Source of the DNA: Euptelea pleiosperma
Lineage: Eukaryota > Streptophyta > Magnoliopsida > Ranunculales > Eupteleaceae
Direction: 5' to 3'
Assembly: GCA_035048495.1 (NCBI GenBank)
Contig: JASUTR010000187.1
Span: 62,001-126,000 of the forward strand
Length of the DNA stretch: 64,000 bases
In this document: positions 12,215 through 22,284 of the stretch, piece by piece
Layout of the letters: each line of letters begins with the position of its first letter
Position numbering within the stretch: the first letter of the stretch is position 1
The notes under the pieces: generated by a model
Told to the model about the DNA's origin: nothing
Seen by the model: only the letters and a program-made list of their open reading frames with translations
Database searches by the model: none
Translations under genes and position numbers: made by a program

Positions 12215-13237
12215 GGTAGTTTTTTTGCTTGACAAAATTTATAACGTAGATGTAGACATGTATGTTGCTGTCTGGCATGGTAATCCTAGGAATCTTGTCA
12301 TAATACCATTTACCTTTGTATTCTCACAATGCCATTTACCTTTCTATTCCATATTCTATTAGGAAATGCAACTTTTTGATTAAAAAAACTCCACAATTCA
12401 GTATTTTGTATTCAAATGCATTGAAATGATGTATGACGAAACTAATTTTTCTTTCTTTCTTTCTTTTTTCTTTCCTGTGAGCAACAAAGGTAAGATATGA
12501 CATTAACAGAGACACTCATAAACCTGATTAAACCAAAATATCTGAGGCAACACTAAATGTTGTACCGGGATGAAGAATTGTGGATTCTTACTTTTTTTGC
12601 TTTTGTAATCCATTACCATCAATCTTATCTCTATTTTCATTTGTGTCTTCACCTCTGTAAAGTCAGAAAACTGAAAATAAAACACACCTGCATGTGATTA
12701 TTGCTCTCCTGAATTGGTATATTGGTATAGCTGTGTAGACAATCTGTGGTGGAAAATTTTTTATATAGCACAATGCACCAAGAATTTTTTGTTGAATTGA
12801 ATAATGTTATGTTTTACAAGCTAAAACAATTAGTTTGGTCTTAACTTCTTTTTTGAAATGGACTGAAATGCTTGGAAGAGAAATACCAATTCGGATGTTG
12901 GTTGTTGGATGTCTTGTCTCAGATAGTACTACTACTTGGATTAAAGATAAAATGCTTGAAAGAGTCTTGGCGTGTGTCTTGGCATGCTAAAATGTGAATA
13001 AATATATTCTTTTCATACTCATCCAAAAGAGGTGAGACACATCTTCTAAATATAAACTGTAACGCTCAAAAACTCTAATTGCATCATTGACGATTGTCAA
13101 TAATTTCTCTTAATTTGTTTCTTTGCTTGAAGTTCATCTTATTTTCTTTCTTCTTTGGTTCTGAAATTAGAAATTCCAATATAATTAATGGATATTGGTT
13201 GTGGTTTTTCATCATTTATAAGATAGAGCATATCCTT

Positions 13238-13612
13238 TCATGAAATGGTTGCTGTCCAATCAACTTCAATGTTATAAACTAGTTTTGATAAATGACAGAG
13301 TGTGCAATAACTTACATCATGTCTAGAATAGTATGTTCTCTTCATTGACATCCTATAACAGCCTCTATAAGAAGCTATATTCCTCATTATCTTTTTGTTT
13401 CTATATGCCTCAAAGCTATATCCCCTTAAAACTCCACTCAAGACTTGCTTAATTAATCTTGGAACTCTCCAAAGATTAAAAATTGATCTCAAATCAGGAA
13501 TTAAACTAATAGCTACCCTAGATGCAAAGTAGAACCCGGATGCAATTGTCTTCAATGAATGGCAGTAATATGGTACTCCCAGGGTTGGCCTTTTGAAAAG
13601 ACTACGCAACAT
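13238..13612 (-). other. 124-codon open frame, unrecognised
   Basis: An ATG-initiated minus-strand frame of 124 codons. The translation is rich in Arg, Ser and Tyr, with RSIFNLWRVPRLIKQVLSG in the middle. I recognise no domain, and there is no nearby promoter or neighbouring exon that would make it a gene. Since element X carries other gene scraps it may be another, but chance cannot be excluded. Confidence 0.25.
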
Positions 13613-13894
13613 TGAAATACATGTTCCTGTCCTAGTCTGTACATCCTAATGGTGATAATATGTGTTGAAATACATGTATGGTAGTGCAATCCAAAAACCA
13701 GGAAAAAACAACTCTTGAAAATTCATCTTCCATTGATATGCATATGCCTTTTATGTACATGTTACATTGTGATCAACAAGATCTCATATACTGTTGTAAA
13801 TTCTATGGGTGCTTTTGCTTACCCAAGTGCCTCGTCCTGTATATACATAACAATTTAGTAAATTTACAGTGTAAGTGAGACTCATTTCTTACAC

Positions 13895-14017
13895 ACAAGT
13901 ATGACAAAATTTCCCATTGATCATGTTCTGAACAACTTTGATGGCAGCAACTCTAGCTGCTGTAGCAGCATCCACCCGAGGTAGGTTAATAGCATTCTCT
14001 GCCGCTTTTCTAGCTGC
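13895..14017 (-). pseudogene. Exon-like fragment, Ala-rich, unrecognised gene
   Basis: On the minus strand an acceptor CTCATTTCAG ends at 14018, followed by an open stretch coding AARKAAENAINLPRVDAATA, then ARVAAIKVVQNMING and a GTGTAAGA donor-like site. The regular Ala-rich helix pattern and clean acceptor suggest a real exon taken from a host gene. I do not recognise the protein. It lies opposite in strand to the MAP65 and pyruvate kinase fragments, so the captures came from different events or loci. Confidence 0.5.
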
Positions 14018-15207
14018 CTGAAATGAGCAAGAATTGTTAAAAGTTATGACCTAAGCATGAGTAAGAAACAGAAAATGAGGTATCATACATGAACTGAGGA
14101 TGCCACAGTCCCACTCTCCGCATTTTGTTTCCCCATTTTGAAAGTGTACATATTTGAGTAGGAGATGTTATTTTTTTTTATTTATAAATGTAAGAGTCGG
14201 CCGTAGCTTAGTTTTTGCTTGGGTTTGATGTGTGAGATAGGTCCTAAAAAAGTAGGAGAAAAATAGCTACTGTTTTCTGATTTGTTGCAGTTGTAGCTTT
14301 CTCCGCTCTTATCTTTTAGCTCTATTCTGTGCAAGCAGAAACTACAATAATTATAACCAAATATTGTTGCCTAACAGCCACGTACATATACAAGGAACTG
14401 CCACATATATTTTTTGTAATGCAATTATTTCAAATGGATGTTTGTGCCTACATTTTTTGTAAAATTAGTTCTAGAATTTTAGTGGGCAGGCCTACTCATT
14501 TCTTTTCTCTCTTCAATGTCTATTTAATGCTGAAAATAAAGGGTTCCAATGATAGTTTCAGGGGACAGATCAGGGTATGTTTCTTTATTTGGATATTCCA
14601 TCACTAGCATTGTGGACTTCAAGCTTTTGAAGTATTTTCACACTGATGATCACAAAAGGCTACAATTCTACACCAAAATTGAAGAAACTGAAATCTTTGC
14701 AAGGGGGATTTAAGGGTTGGAAAGGAGTTCTATTAGTGCTGCAAAACCAGCAAAACAGACCAGCCCCTAAATATTAAAAAGCTATGGAAATCTTCTCTTT
14801 CCTTCTTCATTCCCATTATTTTTGTCTTGTTACCACTTGAATCGAAGCAAAATTTCATTATTCTAACATCTGAAATTAAATCATGTTCAACGTCAAGCTA
14901 TACTCTATGTTGCATATGAAATTCAAACATGTTTAACACCAAACACAGATCTGAATTTCTTTGCTATAGTGTATAGTTTTATTTACATAGGAAATAATTT
15001 GATCAGAAAAAGCAAAAAAAAAACTGTATTATCAATATGAATAACTGAAGAGGAGTAGAGTTTATACTCCATATTTTCACAACTAGTGAATGATGTAGTA
15101 GGTCTACTTTAAAGTTCTTAGGAAAATTTAAGAACTTACAGAGTAATCATTATCACTTTCACTTCTTATTCTTCTTTGAGCATTTCTAACCTTGGATGTG
15201 GCACAGG

Positions 15208-15294
15208 TATACAGATTTCAAGAATCCTTTCAGCAAGTTCAAGATGGAAAGGCTAGTGATCCTACTCGGCAAGCTGTAGAATCGCTTATTCTGG
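15208..15294 (+). pseudogene. Exon-like fragment with both splice sites, unrecognised gene
   Basis: The acceptor GTGGCACAG is followed by 87 bases coding VYRFQESFQQVQDGKASDPT then RQAVESLIL, followed by the donor GTATGTAC. The length is a multiple of three and the frame is open. The amino-acid pattern looks genuine (amphipathic, charged) but I cannot name the family. It is inside element X. Confidence 0.5.
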
Positions 15295-15641
15295 TATGTA
15301 CAGTGAAAATTCTTCTATATCTGATTGATTTTATAACTATTCCTTTAGAACTTACTAGTGAGTATGAGGACCTTGTTATGGCCCTTGCGGTTAAAAGTTT
15401 ACAACTTTGTCGACCTCAATTGCTACTTGAATATGCATTTTCTTATTCTCTTGACACCTAATATGAACTTTGTGAGAACTCGTTAACAAGTTGCCCTGCA
15501 TCATTAACAAGTAGTCCAGTTGTTCAATAGCTAGAACTACCGATCTATTCAACTGACGAAGAGCAGGTTCGTGAGGAGCTTTAGTTTATAGTACATGTAA
15601 GCTTCACCTTGCAGTGTAGTCTATTGTGCACAGTGACTTAC

Positions 15642-15716
15642 TATAGCATCCCCAAGAGTCTGGGCCCTTAAAGCATCGTCATCTATTACGGCCCCATTGA
15701 TTGCTGCATTGTTCGC
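15642..15716 (-). pseudogene. 75-bp exon-like fragment on the minus strand, unrecognised gene
   Basis: On the minus strand the acceptor CTTGGTGTAG precedes 25 codons reading ANNAAINGAVIDDDALRAQT then LGDAI, followed by the donor GTAAGT. It is exactly 75 bases and open throughout, as expected of a small in-frame plant exon. The last 21 bases and the following intron start are duplicated at 17121-17199. Family unknown. Confidence 0.5.
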
Positions 15717-16014
15717 CTACACCAAGGTTCAGTTTTTTCTCACAATACCCATTGCAGTAGGATGCATTTTGTACTCCAGTGCAAATGCGGTGAGTTGCAT
15801 TGCAGTCGCTTACAATAGTTTTTGGGCTGCACATGCTTATTGCATCCATTTTCTTAAAGAGTTTGCAAGGGTTTGACAACCACTTGCACACTAGCTCATT
15901 TGCACAAACCCAATCAATCATTTGTAATCCCAAAACAATACCAAGTGAGTGGATTGCATCTGAAATGGTCCATATGCATCTTAAATTGACTTACTTTCTG
16001 CTTTCTACTTTCTT

Positions 16015-16016
<2 letters not shown>

Positions 16017-16102
<86 letters not shown>
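16017..16102. repeat. (TA)n microsatellite
   Basis: About 43 uninterrupted TA dinucleotides. Reading frames through it translate as alternating Ile-Tyr and are artefacts. Confidence 0.97.
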
Positions 16103-16107
<5 letters not shown>

Positions 16108-16149
16108 TTTACTTTCTAAGAGTCTGTTTTCATTCTGGTGTTTTATCAG

Positions 16150-16298
16150 AGCCATATGAGTGCAATGTTTGCTTTCCATGCAACTACAATGGCCAACACC
16201 CTTGGCACTCCCATCATTGTCTTCACAAGAACATGATCCATGGCTATACTGTTAAGCCACTACCGGCCTTCTGCCACAATCTTTGCCTTCACAAATGA
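16150..16298 (+). pseudogene. Exon fragment of a plastid-type pyruvate kinase
   Basis: Translation gives MFAFHATTMANTLGTPIIVF then TRT, an in-frame TGA, then SMAILLSHYRPSATIFAFTN. This is the C-terminal domain of pyruvate kinase (phosphoenolpyruvate + ADP to pyruvate + ATP), and the wording is closest to the plastid beta/G isozymes as I remember them. It follows a TTTTATCAG acceptor-like site and ends at a GTGAGT donor-like site, so it is about one exon. The internal stop, at a position normally Gly, and the absence of neighbouring exons show it is a pseudogene fragment carried by CACTA-like element X. Confidence 0.85.
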
Positions 16299-18810
16299 GT
16301 GAGTTTGTTCACTTCGGAAATAATTACAACATGCAATACCTCTTCTGTTTAAGCTAGTTTTGATTTCTTAAGTGCCTTGTAACTTAGACGTCAGTATGTG
16401 TCTTGGTGTCAGACACATACACTAAGTGTCAGACAAACCCTTGAAAGCTTGATATTCTGACATGTCCGTCCAGTTATTATGTTGGTATTGGGAAATATTA
16501 TTAGACAACATCAATTAGTAATGGGAAAAGTATTTGAGAACACCTCAAGATGGATAGAAATACCTTAAAAATGTATACTGAAAGACAAATATTAAAATGA
16601 AATGAAGCTTTGTCTTGGTAGCCGTGCCAATGAATGTGACATGTGGCATAGTACTTTGGAAAATTGGAATGTTCTTTATTTTGAGCTCAAATGGCGCTGG
16701 TTTTGTTAATGCACTTTCTTGGCATTAGATTCCTGGAAAAGGTAAGGATGTCATCTATCCATGTCCAACACCAAGTTGCTTAGTTATTGGCCAGTATTTT
16801 TTTTTGACAAGTATACTACTTTTATAAAGAAAGTAACAAAGCTGCAGATAGATTAGCTAGAGATGGTACTGATATTGGCATTAGAATAAGGAATATTATA
16901 TTAATGCCACCTACTGCATCAACATCATTAAGTTTTACTATATACTGATGTTCCACTTGCTCCAATGTGCTCTTTTTAGGAGTTCATGGAGGACCACAGT
17001 ATGAGCCACGTGGGACACTCTTAGAGATTGCTGACCATATAGATGTTTGGCCCAACCCTAGGTGGACCTACAAACCAATAGTTAGCATGATTAGTAAGTT
17101 TGTAAGTTTCTAACTAGTAAGTTTATAGTACATGTAAGCTTCACCTTGCAGCGTAGTCTATTGTGCACAGTGACTTACCATAGCATCCCCAAGAGTCTGC
17201 ATCATGGTAAACCTCCTCTATTGCAACTAAACAACTGTAAACATTTTTCATTCTGTGGCATCATTAAAGCAACACTTGTCTTCTACTCTTCACTCTTTGT
17301 ACTTGTAATTCTTCTCCTAGGTGGCCTTATGTTTTCCTTGAGCTATTGACTCCATGGGCACCTCTATGGTAATTATTAGCTAGGTCCCTTTTGTCTTTCA
17401 TTTTCTTCTGCTTTTTTCTCTGAGGCAAATCAATTTACATCAATTATTTGAGGGTTTAAAGTTTAGGTGTATTTAGTATTTGGCATAAATGTTTATTTTT
17501 TCTAGTTTTAGCATTGTTGGGTTGCTTACATTAACTGGCATTGTTACACTCTCACTTACATGAACTAATACTGACTTTCAGGTGGCTTAATCATTGATAT
17601 TCGCTCAAAAGTGCTTATTTTAAGCAATTATCCTTTTAGCGTTATTGCATTCTCCTACGTATAATACTCTATTTACCTACTTTTCTACGTAAGAGTCTCT
17701 TCTGTTGCGTAGAACACACTTTTCTGGACGAAATGGTATATTTGCATGCATTAAACACATTTTCGGAAGTCTAAATATTAAGCCGTTCTGATAAAGTCTA
17801 ATTACGCGCTTCTTCTGTCGCAGGAAACCCCGATGGGACGATTCTCGAAATTTACGGGCCTAGATCGATAATGAAAGCCCATTATCAAAGCTTAAAGAGC
17901 CCACAGGCTATGACTAGAAGATATGGGCCAAATACGGGTTGAAAAAGAGGACCGAAGAACCGGCCCAAAGAACGAAGAGAGCGGGAGAGCCAATGACCAA
18001 GAGACGGACCAAAGCGTTTAAAGCCGTATGAATCGACAAGGAATGATGGTCTACTCTACTGGTGAAGAGTGAGGAGCGACACAGTGAAGAGCAGGGTTCC
18101 AGACCCTCTACCAGTGCTTTTCTTTCCATTATTCTCTCTTCTTTCTCTCTAAATCCTAACTTTCTCTCTCCTAACTCTAACCAACTCTCTCTCCATGACT
18201 CATCACCATCATCCACCTCCACCGTTCTGACCATCTGATCGATTAATCGATCATCGGATCGACCGACTGACCAATCAATCTCCATTTCTTTCACTGACAC
18301 CACACAATTGCCATCCAATTTCACAATCTCATCTCCCGTACGCATGATTTCCTCGATCTCCACTTTAGACCCCCCTTCAACCATTCGATCACCATCATAA
18401 CCCTATGATCACTCACAGTCCAATAGTTCTCAACCACCTAACACCGTCTCTCTCTCCTCTCCATCACATTTTCTCTCTCTAAAAACTAACCCTATCTCTC
18501 ATCTCTCTAATCTCACCCTAACCCAATACTCTCTAACCACCTCAGGATCTTACCTATTAGAGCACAACCCAATCATGTGGCTCACGGCCAAGTGATCCAC
18601 AAGTCGCATGGTCTACAGCCCATAAACCACGAACCCGAGCCCACAACCCACTAATAAAAATAGAAAAATAAAAAAAAATAAAAAAATAGAAACAAAGGAG
18701 AGAGAAACCGTGAGTTTCTCTCCCACGTTAAGGCTTTCACCCCCTCTTCCACATCCATTGCTCCTTCCCCTCTATCCAACGGCAATCAAGACCCCGCAAC
18801 CCACTAACCC

Positions 18811-18820
18811 TATATATTAA
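18811..18820 (+). promoter_or_regulatory. TATA-like box of element 1 5' LTR
   Basis: TATATATTAA followed 30-60 bases later by pyrimidine-rich sequence, placed to start transcription of the element. The identical copy in the 3' LTR is at 27329-27338 and would read outward into element X. Assigned by position and motif only. Confidence 0.5.
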
Positions 18821-19202
18821 TAGAGAGAAACGAAACCAAAAAGGAGGCCGCTCCCCTCTTCTTTTTCTTACTTGTTTCTTCATCTTTTTTTTTTTCTTTC
18901 TTCTTCTACGTGTTCTTCTATGTAGGTCTTCTGAGGCCTCAAGACTGGCAACCTTGGGCGTCTCCTCCTCCACCCTCAAGTGCAACCCTGCTGCACCTTC
19001 CTCGAGCAGAACCAGCTGTTCTGACGTCCCTCACTTTCTATTTGCAAGTGCTGGCCGGACCTGCAACTCCGGCCAGCTCTTCTCCTCCTCAGCATCATCT
19101 GGATCTCCAGCAGGTAAGATTTCTCCTTCTCCGTTCTCCTTCTTCTTATTCTTCTTCCTCTTCTCTTCGTCTTCTCATTTTCTTTATTTCTTTTCTGAAC
19201 CA

Positions 19203-19228
19203 CCGGAGTTGCAGACCTGCAACTCCGG
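19203..19228 (+). repeat. Perfect inverted repeat (hairpin) in element 1 5' LTR
   Basis: CCGGAGTTGCAG and CTGCAACTCCGG are 12-bp arms separated by two bases. The same hairpin is at 27720-27745 (3' LTR), 37499-37523 and 47038-47062 (element 2) and, shortened, 63844-63867 (element 3). It lies downstream of the TATA-like box, so it would be in the transcript. Function unknown; an RNA signal for dimerisation or packaging is one possibility. Confidence 0.85.
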
Positions 19229-19338
19229 CCAGTCTTTCCAAGTGGGCTCCCCAGCCTGCTAAGATCTCTTCTCTCTCCCCATCCTTCCTTCTTAGTCTTC
19301 CTCATCTCGCCACCAACTCAGGCCGTTAACGGCTTTGA

Positions 19339-19370
<32 letters not shown>

Positions 19371-20300
19371 CAGAATCGCCGGCGAACTCCATTAACGCCG
19401 GCGAACTCTGATAGGGTCCTCCTTCCTCCTTCTTTCTTCTTCTTCCTTCCTCCTTCTTTCTTCTTCTTCCTTCCTCCTTCCTTCTTCTTCTTCTTCTTCC
19501 TTCCTCCTTCGTTCTTCTTCTTCTTTTCTCCTTCTTCTTTCTTCTCCTTCCTTGCTACCCATGCACAACCACCGCCTCCAAGCTCCTCTCCTTGGAGCTG
19601 CTGCATCTTGACGCTTCCGCTAGTGTTCCTCCTCGTTCTCAACCCTGCTGCTCCACCCGAATCTCCTTGCCTGTGCGTCATTACCGCCCCTCCATCTTGC
19701 TGTTCTTGCACTATTCCTTCGCCGGAGTTGCACGCAGCAACTCCAGCCAAAATCCATCACATTTCTTCCCTTCTTCCCCTCCAGTGCCGCCATCCTTTCC
19801 ATCACTTCACATTCCCATATTGGGATCACCTCCCACCAAACCGTTGCTGGTTCTAGCAACACCGTGATCCTCACGGTCAACTCTAGCGGACTGGTTCTTC
19901 CCCGGAAAACCAGCCGCATCTTTATCGGAACTGATCTCTTATAGATCACGTTCCTCCCCCATTCCCTTCACCTCAATACTCGTGGCACTCACTTTGGCCA
20001 AATCATCCACCATCCGTTCACTGGCCGATCAGCAAGGGAGATATGCTACAGGTATTCGCCCTTCTCCCTGCTCACTTTCTCTCTCTAGATTAAGCACCTT
20101 TCTTCTGTCTCTAACCCTTAGCTCTCTCTGGAATTTTCCTCTCCAAACTTAGGTTTCTCTCTCTAGATCTTTCGAGTCATTTTCTCTCTCTACAATCTCT
20201 TTCTCTCACTAAGTTCTTGTTTAGTTTTCTTTAATTTTCTTTTGTTCTTGTATTTCGTTCATAATTTCGAATATTGTAGCACTTCTCCTTTTGATCAATG

Positions 20301-20306
20301 AATAAA
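20301..20306 (+). terminator. Polyadenylation signal in element 1 LTR
   Basis: AATAAA ~190 bases before the LTR end, with a T-rich upstream region; the same motif is at 28819-28824 in the 3' LTR, where it would act to end the element transcript. Confidence 0.5.
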
Positions 20307-20491
20307 TTTGAATGAAGTTATTTGCAATTTTTATGTCTTTATATGCGCGAACTAACCCCGAGTGCGGATCGACATCCGACTTTCCACTGTGCTAGAATTC
20401 TTAGTTTTTGCAGGAATAAGTCTCGGATAATTAAAAATGTGTTGAAGTTAGGGTTTCCGTACCAACGACGCGGAAAATACCTACTTTCAAA

Positions 20492-20509
20492 TGGCGCCGC
20501 TGCCGCTCG
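20492..20509 (+). promoter_or_regulatory. Primer-binding site of element 1
   Basis: TGGCGCCGCTGCCGCTCG begins two bases after the 5' LTR. It matches the complement of the 3' end of plant tRNA-Asp (TGGCGCCGTTGCCGG...) at all but two of the first 15 positions. tRNA-Asp priming is typical of Athila-type elements. It is preserved here and deleted in element 2. Confidence 0.8.
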
Positions 20510-22284
20510 GGTGACCGGAAGTGCGAAAAAGGACGTAAAGACGGAATTGGAAAGTTGCTGAAGCGAAAAGCTGCTCAATTTGGACAGCCTGACCTTTTCG
20601 GGAAACTTTCTATTTTTTGTTTTTGTTGATTTTTAGCAGTTTTTAAATTACTATTTTTAATGCCTCGGAAGGCCGAGTGCAATTTGTAATAATTTAGGAA
20701 TTTTACTGCTTTCCATATAACTGCTAGATCTTGTTCTAGGGTTTTTTAGAAACCCTAGATTAAGTGGAAATTACCAAAAAAATTAAAAAATCAAAATTCA
20801 AAAAAAATTAGGGTTTTATATTCTGCAGATTTTTAGAAATCACCAATCAAGGATTTGAGATTTTTGGAAAGATTCCAAAATCTTGATACTCTGCTTAATT
20901 AGGGTTTCCCCTCTTAGAAGTTTCCTCTTTAGAAGAATTTCTATCTTTAGAAATCTTCCGAATTTGGAAAAGTCTGCAAAAGGAAACGCCCCATATCTAG
21001 CAGAATTTCAATTTTGGGAAATTTCCCAAAATTATAAGGGATCTCGCAATAAAATCTTTCTTGGAAGATCTCCACAGTTCGGGAAACTTTCCAATCTAGG
21101 TATTTTCCAATTTGGGAATTCCTAAATTTTAACCCATCTCGAATTTGGAAACTAATTCAAAAACTTGCCTAAATTCAGTGCTTGTTCTGTGAACCCTAAC
21201 AAGGCAAGGATCTTCCAAATAGAATCCCGACTACCTAGACCGTACGATCTAACTTGTCTGCAGGAACACGATCCAGTGTGGGTAGAGAGCGAAAGCTCAA
21301 AGAGGTGGAGTCGGGCCCAAGCCCATTAGGATACCCCTCTCTAACCCACGGAGGCGACCCCGTGGCGTGGCCCACGGGAGGTAAGTCTCTATCCTCGCCT
21401 TGAGTGCGATACAGAGCAATTTGGGTGAATCATTGCCGCTTGTCTATTTGCTTTCGCATACATATTATTCGACTTGCGTGGCATGGCCGTTAATAATTGA
21501 ACATTAATCGAGCAGACCCAGCTCTTTTATAACTGGTGGGATTTCATCACCCACCTCATCACTCCAGCTGAAATTGATCACCAAGATCCATCTATAATAA
21601 AAAGAATCAAGAAGTAGAGCCAATTAGCCCGGTGTTCGAGGAAAAATCCACACAAAGCGAACCCGCTTAACATCCAATCGAAATAAGACCACGAGCGCGG
21701 GTCCCTGTTGTCTAACACACCCATAAGTCCCTGCTACTCAAGTACACTGAGCTCGACGTGGCATCTTGGACTATTCGGCGGTTAGTTGCGTGTGGACTAG
21801 GAACACGCACCAACCCTAGCTTAACCCGAGGGAACACTCTTCTTATACACTTGACCAATCCGGTTAGTCTGGGACGTACTTAAGACAGCCATTGTGCCGC
21901 ACGTCTGTCTAGGCTTCGGATTGCCTTGTTGTTGACTAGAGTTAGTACTAAAGGATTCGCTCTGAAGAGTGTAGCCTGGTGAGAACCTCTGAGTGCAAAC
22001 AGTTAGTCCGGCGGCTAAAAGATAAACCAGTGGTCCGCCCACTGTCATAATCTACTCTAGCCCCAAAACTAACAAGATAATGCCTAAAATATATCCTGAT
22101 TGTTAGAATAGGATTATCTGTGCTTGGTGTGCATCATTTAGAATCACTACTCTAGTGTCTCCTTTTGGCAACTTTTTGCCAAATCTTGGGCTTGCTTTTT
22201 CAAGTAGACGCCCGGTTGGACCTGCCCTAACCTTTTACTGACTCGATCTGAGAGTTAGTCCACCGCACCCCTCTATCGCCTCTA
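20510..22284 (+). other. Untranslated leader of element 1
   Basis: 1.8 kb without a convincing ORF. 20880-21130 holds many TTTGGGAA / TTTCCAAA words in both orientations. 21240-21420 is GC-rich and foldable (for example CGTGGCGTGGCCCACGGG). A strong splice-donor sequence GGAG/GTAAGTC lies at 21381, and CTAATGGCAG at the ORF start could act as acceptor. Near its end TTGGCAACTTTTTGCCAA (22165) is a hairpin shared with element 2 (38030). This is the leader that element 2 has lost. Confidence 0.7.

Larger units (their letters stand above)
15584..17199. repeat. 79-bp direct duplication (15584-15662 and 17121-17199)
   Basis: The two copies begin GTTTATAGTACATGTAAGC and end CCCCAAGAGTCTG, are the same length, and differ at two bases by my reading (one C/T in GCAG(T/C)G and one in CTTAC(T/C)ATA). 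They include the 3' end and splice donor of the minus-strand exon at 15642. They flank the TA microsatellite and the pyruvate kinase fragment, consistent with a duplication made while captured DNA was being rearranged. Confidence 0.8.
17595..20489 (+). repeat. 5' LTR of element 1
   Basis: It starts TGATATTCGC and ends CCTACTTTCA. It contains a TATA-like TATATATTAA at 18811, a perfect 12-bp-arm inverted repeat at 19203, an A27 tract near 19344, a CTT-rich tract 19420-19550 and AATAAA at 20301. Thus U3 would be ~1.2 kb and R/U5 very long. The apparent antisense frame at 17914-18384 and the Lys-rich/Pro-rich frames around 19292-19856 come from low-complexity sequence. Confidence 0.95.

Noticed and set aside
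15800..16179. Open frames of 119 aa (+) and 62 aa (-) with long Ile-Tyr runs
   Set aside because: They are translations of the TA microsatellite and flanks.
17914..18384. 156-aa antisense frame, repeated at 26432-26902
   Set aside because: It lies antisense in the CT-rich U3/leader part of the LTR and is duplicated only because the LTR is; no start context, no family resemblance.
19292..19856. Lys/Glu-rich and Pro/Phe-rich frames of 140-170 aa, also at 27843-28374
   Set aside because: They arise from CTT repeats and the A-tract in the LTR.
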